The notes under the pieces were generated by a model, which saw only the letters and a list, made by a program, of their open reading frames with translations, was not told the origin of the DNA and did not search any database. A program made the translations under genes and the position numbers. A stretch of DNA of 7,667 nt from Candidatus Nitrosopumilus sp. (lineage in GTDB: Archaea; Thermoproteota; Nitrososphaeria; Nitrososphaerales; Nitrosopumilaceae), in contig DAOWGL010000058.1 of assembly GCA_030637455.1 (NCBI GenBank), positions 1 through 7,667 on the forward strand. Direction: 5' to 3'. Of this stretch, positions 5,600-7,667 are shown piece by piece. How positions within the stretch are numbered: position 1 is the first letter of the stretch; each line of letters starts with the position of its first letter.

Positions 5600-6181
5600 A
5601 TGGTGAGTCATGATGAGCCCAATTTAGAAATGTATGAGCGTGAACGAGTTGTATTCCAGAGTATCCGAGATAATCCTGATTTACATCATAATGCCCTTTT
5701 GAAGCAAATCGTTCCAAAATTCATGGCAAAAACAACTTTTGAAAAAACAAGAGATTCATTATTAAAAAAAGAGATTATTTTTGTAACTACTCGTGGAAAC
5801 ATGAAATTCTATCTCCCTACTGAAAATTATGAAGAAAAACTACATCAAAGAATTGAGAGAAATACTAATACCATATTTCATGATTTAAAATTAAAAATAA
5901 AAAAATTAGATACTGACTATTCTCACAAAGATGCTGATGAGAAGATATCTTTGGGAAATACCTTATTGAGAAATTTAATTCAAGTTGATAATGGATTTAC
6001 GTTATTAGACTCTGCAAAAAATCCTAAAAAGACACTCTATCGTGATGAACATCTCACAATACAACAATTGATCAATCATGTTTTTGAAATAATAAGAAAA
6101 GACAAAGATTTTGAGATTATTTTCCCCTCAATTGTAAGCGATTTGGGAATGATGATGCCTCAAGTTTCATTGGATAAATAG
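5600..6181 (+). CDS. Winged-helix transcriptional regulator, unassigned family
   Basis: The 193-residue protein has an N-terminal winged helix-turn-helix. There are helices at about 12-25 (ERERVVFQSIRDNPD) and 29-39 (HHNALLKQIVP), a recognition helix at about 43-57 (AKTTFEKTRDSLLKKE), and a wing at 58-73. Residues 76-193 form a mostly helical domain of unknown role, possibly for dimerisation or sensing. It resembles MarR/ArsR-type regulators in layout, with no clear subfamily. The start is uncertain. ATG 5600 is only about 18 bp after the centre of the TATAATAT box, so if that box is used translation may begin at Met11 (5630). A weaker box at 5562-5568 would allow 5600. GACCT half-sites overlap the promoter, suggesting autoregulation. 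It is divergent from the KaiC-like gene, which could be a target. Confidence 0.65.
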   Translation: MVSHDEPNLEMYERERVVFQSIRDNPDLHHNALLKQIVPKFMAKTTFEKTRDSLLKKEIIFVTTRGNMKFYLPTENYEEKLHQRIERNTNTIFHDLKLKIKKLDTDYSHKDADEKISLGNTLLRNLIQVDNGFTLLDSAKNPKKTLYRDEHLTIQQLINHVFEIIRKDKDFEIIFPSIVSDLGMMMPQVSLDK

Positions 6182-6193
6182 GATTTCAACTAG

Positions 6194-6201
6194 TTATTTA
6201 T
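6194..6201 (+). promoter_or_regulatory. TATA-like box of the 79-residue gene
   Basis: TTATTTAT is centred about 28 bp before the ATG at 6226 and starts 13 bp after the stop of the winged-helix gene. The downstream gene therefore probably has its own leaderless transcript. Confidence 0.5.
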
Positions 6202-6225
6202 TCGGGGTCACTTTATGATGTTCAA

Positions 6226-6465
6226 ATGGGATTATTGTACACAAAATTTTATATGGATTTTGATGAACCTGAATGGAAACAAATTTCCAATAATCCGATA
6301 ATTTTCGAATCTATGAAAAGTGATGTTAGTTTAGAAATTGAAGACGTATCTCATAAATCATACAAACTTCTTTTCAAGGAAGGTGGAAAAATTCACATGT
6401 TTCGAGTTACTGGAAAGTTTCGTTTAACATGGGATGATGAGGATTTACTAAATTCTATAAAATAA
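6226..6465 (+). CDS. Small hypothetical protein (79 aa)
   Basis: I do not recognise this protein. It has an aromatic, acidic N-terminus (FYMDFDEPEW, 8-17). An alternating pattern follows (SLEIEDVSHKSYKLLFKEGGKIHMFRV in outline), suggesting an antiparallel beta-sheet of four or five strands, and the tail is acidic. There is no signal peptide, membrane segment or metal motif. The ATG at 6226 is supported by a TATA-like box 28 bp upstream; two nearby ATGs at 6215 and 6218 are in other frames. The gene lies 44 bp after the regulator and 25 bp before the next small gene. It may be a small binding or adaptor protein. Confidence 0.65.
   Translation: MGLLYTKFYMDFDEPEWKQISNNPIIFESMKSDVSLEIEDVSHKSYKLLFKEGGKIHMFRVTGKFRLTWDDEDLLNSIK
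6456..6462 (+). promoter_or_regulatory. Possible TATA box overlapping a gene end
   Basis: TATAAAA lies at the last codons and stop of the 79-residue gene, centred about 32 bp before the ATG at 6491. It may give the next gene its own promoter, although co-transcription across the 25-bp gap is also possible. Confidence 0.3.
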
Positions 6466-6490
6466 TAATGGGGGACATTTGATCAATCTC

Positions 6491-6721
6491 ATGGCTTTAG
6501 ACGATCAAATAAAAATAATTTCAGATGATTTTGAAGGTGCAACCACTGAATCCATTATTGATGTTTTAAATCAAATAAAGCCTCATTTCAAAAGTCAACT
6601 AATTTCAGAATATTTACAAGGTAAAATTCAAAAAATCCAAGATTCTGATAATGATCAGGAAAAAAAGAAACAATGCAAGGCACTATTACCCTATTTTGAT
6701 TGGTATTTGCAAGGATTGTAA
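6491..6721 (+). CDS. Small helical hypothetical protein (76 aa)
   Basis: This is not recognised. The product is predicted to be three or four helices. It starts MALDDQIKIISDDF and has a Lys/Gln/Asp-rich middle segment (about 43-62) and an aromatic end (YFDWYLQGL). No Cys, membrane segment or known motif is seen. I chose the ATG at 6491; an in-frame TTG at 6479 would add four residues (MINL) and is preceded at close range by GGGGG (6470-6474), so it cannot be ruled out. The gene follows the 79-residue gene by 25 bp. It ends two bases before the stop of the convergent coiled-coil gene. Confidence 0.6.
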   Translation: MALDDQIKIISDDFEGATTESIIDVLNQIKPHFKSQLISEYLQGKIQKIQDSDNDQEKKKQCKALLPYFDWYLQGL

Positions 6722-6723
6722 GA

Positions 6724-7149
6724 TTAATTTGAAAAATTATTAATTTTATTTAATGCTGTTTTAATGGTTTCAAGATCTTTCCTTCCTTGAACCATATCAC
6801 CGACCAATTTTACAAAATATTCATTCCCCGTATCCTCTGCTTTGTTAATATCTGATTCATAGCATGATAGGGCTTTTTCTAAAAATTGTTTCTCTTCTTC
6901 TAACTCTTTTAAAATTTGTACATCTCGAAGACCGGTTTGAATTTTTTCAATAACTTCATTAATTTTAGGAACTGTTTTTCTAGCTTGCTGGTTTAAAATT
7001 GAACCAAACGTTGCACCTGACTCTTTTAACTCTGGACTCTCATTGAGTGTTTTTAATCTATTTTTATAATGATTTAATGATTTTAGAATTATCTCGTAAC
7101 CTCCTTCATCTTTGAGGTATATTCCTCCTAACCAAATTTTCCCAGTCAT
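6724..7149 (-). CDS. Coiled-coil hypothetical protein (141 aa)
   Basis: I do not recognise this family. The N-terminus (MTGKIWLGGIYLKDEGGYEI) looks like a small globular or beta segment. From about residue 21 the protein is helical, with Leu/Ile heptads strongest at about 60-97 (VPKINEVIEKIQTGLRD, then KELEEEKQFLEKAL), suggesting a coiled coil. A last helix spans 108-137. There is a single Cys, at 96, and no membrane segment. The ATG at 7149 is supported by a TATA-like box 27 bp upstream, giving a leaderless transcript. The gene converges tail to tail with the 76-residue gene, with only two bases between the stops. A structural or scaffold role is possible but not shown. Confidence 0.7.
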   Translation of the reverse strand: MTGKIWLGGIYLKDEGGYEIILKSLNHYKNRLKTLNESPELKESGATFGSILNQQARKTVPKINEVIEKIQTGLRDVQILKELEEEKQFLEKALSCYESDINKAEDTGNEYFVKLVGDMVQGRKDLETIKTALNKINNFSN

Positions 7150-7171
7150 TTATTCTTGAGATTTACATGTG

Positions 7172-7180
7172 TTATTATAA
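7172..7180 (-). promoter_or_regulatory. TATA-like box of the coiled-coil gene
   Basis: TTATAATAA on the minus strand is centred 27 bp before the ATG at 7149, which fits a leaderless mRNA. Farther upstream the gap holds two direct copies of ATTACAAAT (7215-7223 and 7232-7240), 17 bp apart, with no known role. Confidence 0.55.
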
Positions 7181-7264
7181 TTTAGTTCTCTACTTTATCA
7201 TAGATATTTTTCTAATTACAAATTTGAAATGATTACAAATGAATGATGAAATTGTATACAAAGA

Positions 7265-7489
7265 TTAAGATTCTGAATGTTCCTTGAGTGTTGGCTCATT
7301 TTTGTTAATCAAATACAGCAAAACCCCTGCCAGACCAACTCCCATTCCACTAATGCCCACAAACGTACCTGTATTTTTTAGGAATCTCAAAATTGGATCT
7401 GTCTGCCCTAATTCGATTGAATAGAACAATACTAGCCCAAATCCAAACATGGAGATACCTATGATGGTAATCGCTATGGACATTTTCAT
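7265..7489 (-). CDS. Small two-helix membrane protein (74 aa)
   Basis: The product has two hydrophobic segments, about residues 4-24 and 42-62, joined by a short polar loop (ELGQTDPILRFLKNT), with a charged C-terminal tail (NKNEPTLKEHSES). The second helix carries a glycine-rich face (Gly45, 48, 50, 52, 55), which suggests close helix packing or oligomerisation. There is no cleavable signal peptide pattern. The ATG at 7489 follows a TATA-like box by 26 bp; Met3 at 7483 is an alternative. It lies 22 bp after the stop of a possible 40-residue gene on the same strand. Such small membrane proteins often serve as subunits or regulators of larger complexes. No partner is visible. Confidence 0.7.
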   Translation of the reverse strand: MKMSIAITIIGISMFGFGLVLFYSIELGQTDPILRFLKNTGTFVGISGMGVGLAGVLLYLINKNEPTLKEHSES

Positions 7490-7510
7490 ACTGGAACTAA
7501 TTTTTTTCTA

Positions 7511-7519
7511 ATTAATAAA
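7511..7519 (-). promoter_or_regulatory. TATA-like box of the small membrane protein gene
   Basis: TTTATTAAT on the minus strand is centred 26 bp before the ATG at 7489. It overlaps the stop codon of the upstream 40-residue reading frame. Confidence 0.5.
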
Positions 7520-7634
7520 CAACAACAAAATGTGCGTTCTGATGTGGAGTACGATCATTGGGGATATTTTCAATGAATTTTTTTGTCTGATCGGGATGAT
7601 TTTGAATAAATTTAACTTTGTCTTGAAATTGCAT
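7512..7634 (-). CDS. Possible 40-residue micro-protein
   Basis: A complete reading frame runs from an ATG at 7634 to a TAA at 7512-7514. The product starts MQFQDKVKFIQNHPDQTKKF, is hydrophilic, and ends in a short beta-like run (FVVVY). The residue mix is protein-like and not typical of a chance frame in AT-rich DNA. The strongest support is a TATA-like box (7656-7663) centred about 25 bp upstream, the same leaderless geometry as its neighbours. The frame precedes the small membrane protein gene by 22 bp, so the two could be co-transcribed. A plus-strand frame from 7530 to the window edge overlaps it but looks like its shadow. Function is unknown. Confidence 0.5.
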   Translation of the reverse strand: MQFQDKVKFIQNHPDQTKKFIENIPNDRTPHQNAHFVVVY

Positions 7635-7655
7635 TTTATTGAAAAATTTGATAGC

Positions 7656-7663
7656 TTATATTT
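7656..7663 (-). promoter_or_regulatory. TATA-like box of the 40-residue gene
   Basis: AAATATAA on the minus strand is centred about 25 bp before the ATG at 7634, giving a leaderless start. The upstream part of the promoter lies beyond the window. Confidence 0.45.
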
Positions 7664-7667
7664 AGTA

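Noticed and set aside
5529..5717. Minus-strand frame across the winged-helix start
   Set aside because: It is antisense to the regulator and its promoter, with no promoter of its own and a shadow-like composition.
7530..7667. Plus-strand frame open to the window edge
   Set aside because: It mirrors the minus-strand 40-residue frame, its Phe/Leu/Ile-rich product is typical of antisense shadows, and the nearest TATA-like box is only about 17 bp upstream. It cannot be fully excluded because it leaves the window.
1..7667. CRISPR array, insertion sequence or attachment site
   Set aside because: No regularly spaced direct repeats of 25-40 bp, transposase or integrase frames, or long terminal inverted repeats are visible. 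The only long repeat is the 33-bp tandem inside the KaiC-like gene.

Overview
The window looks like part of an ammonia-oxidising thaumarchaeon (Nitrososphaerota), most likely Nitrosopumilus-like. Four things point there: an archaeal-type elongation factor 2, an MqnD-type menaquinone gene, strongly AT-rich sequence with short intergenic gaps, and TATA-like boxes centred about 25-28 bp before start codons with no clear Shine-Dalgarno site. That spacing implies leaderless mRNAs and recurs at seven genes. The genus is an inference; no rRNA or ammonia-oxidation gene lies in the window.

Layout. Bases 7-834 (minus) encode a probable 1,4-dihydroxy-6-naphthoate synthase (futalosine menaquinone route), divergent from EF-2 at 992-3184 (plus). 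After a T-rich terminator, a 196-bp gap carries a dyad, a family of CTCATT(A/T)YCACCA-like repeats and a TATA box. These precede a phasin-like helical protein (3381-3794). Bases 3795-4001 hold a T-rich terminator, a perfect hairpin and a possible leader or micro-ORF. Next is a 47-residue charged protein (4002-4145), whose 3' end overlaps by 17 bp the end of a convergent minus-strand gene (4129-5445). That gene encodes a membrane-anchored KaiC/RecA-superfamily ATPase with a possible N-terminal zinc site. It is divergent from a winged-helix regulator (5600-6181), and the shared 154-bp region contains two different dyads. Two small unknown proteins follow on plus (6226-6465, 6491-6721). The rest is on minus: a coiled-coil unknown (6724-7149), a two-helix membrane protein (7265-7489) and a 40-residue micro-protein (7512-7634).

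How they fit. The left half is housekeeping: translation and quinone synthesis. The right half is a set of small, mostly lineage-specific genes around two likely signalling or regulatory proteins. The most interesting items are the membrane KaiC-like ATPase, which has Ser-Gln where KaiC proteins usually have the catalytic Glu-Glu pair; the winged-helix gene, whose TATA box is flanked by GACCT half-sites; the repeat array before the phasin-like gene; and several micro-genes. No mobile element, CRISPR array, tRNA or rRNA was seen.
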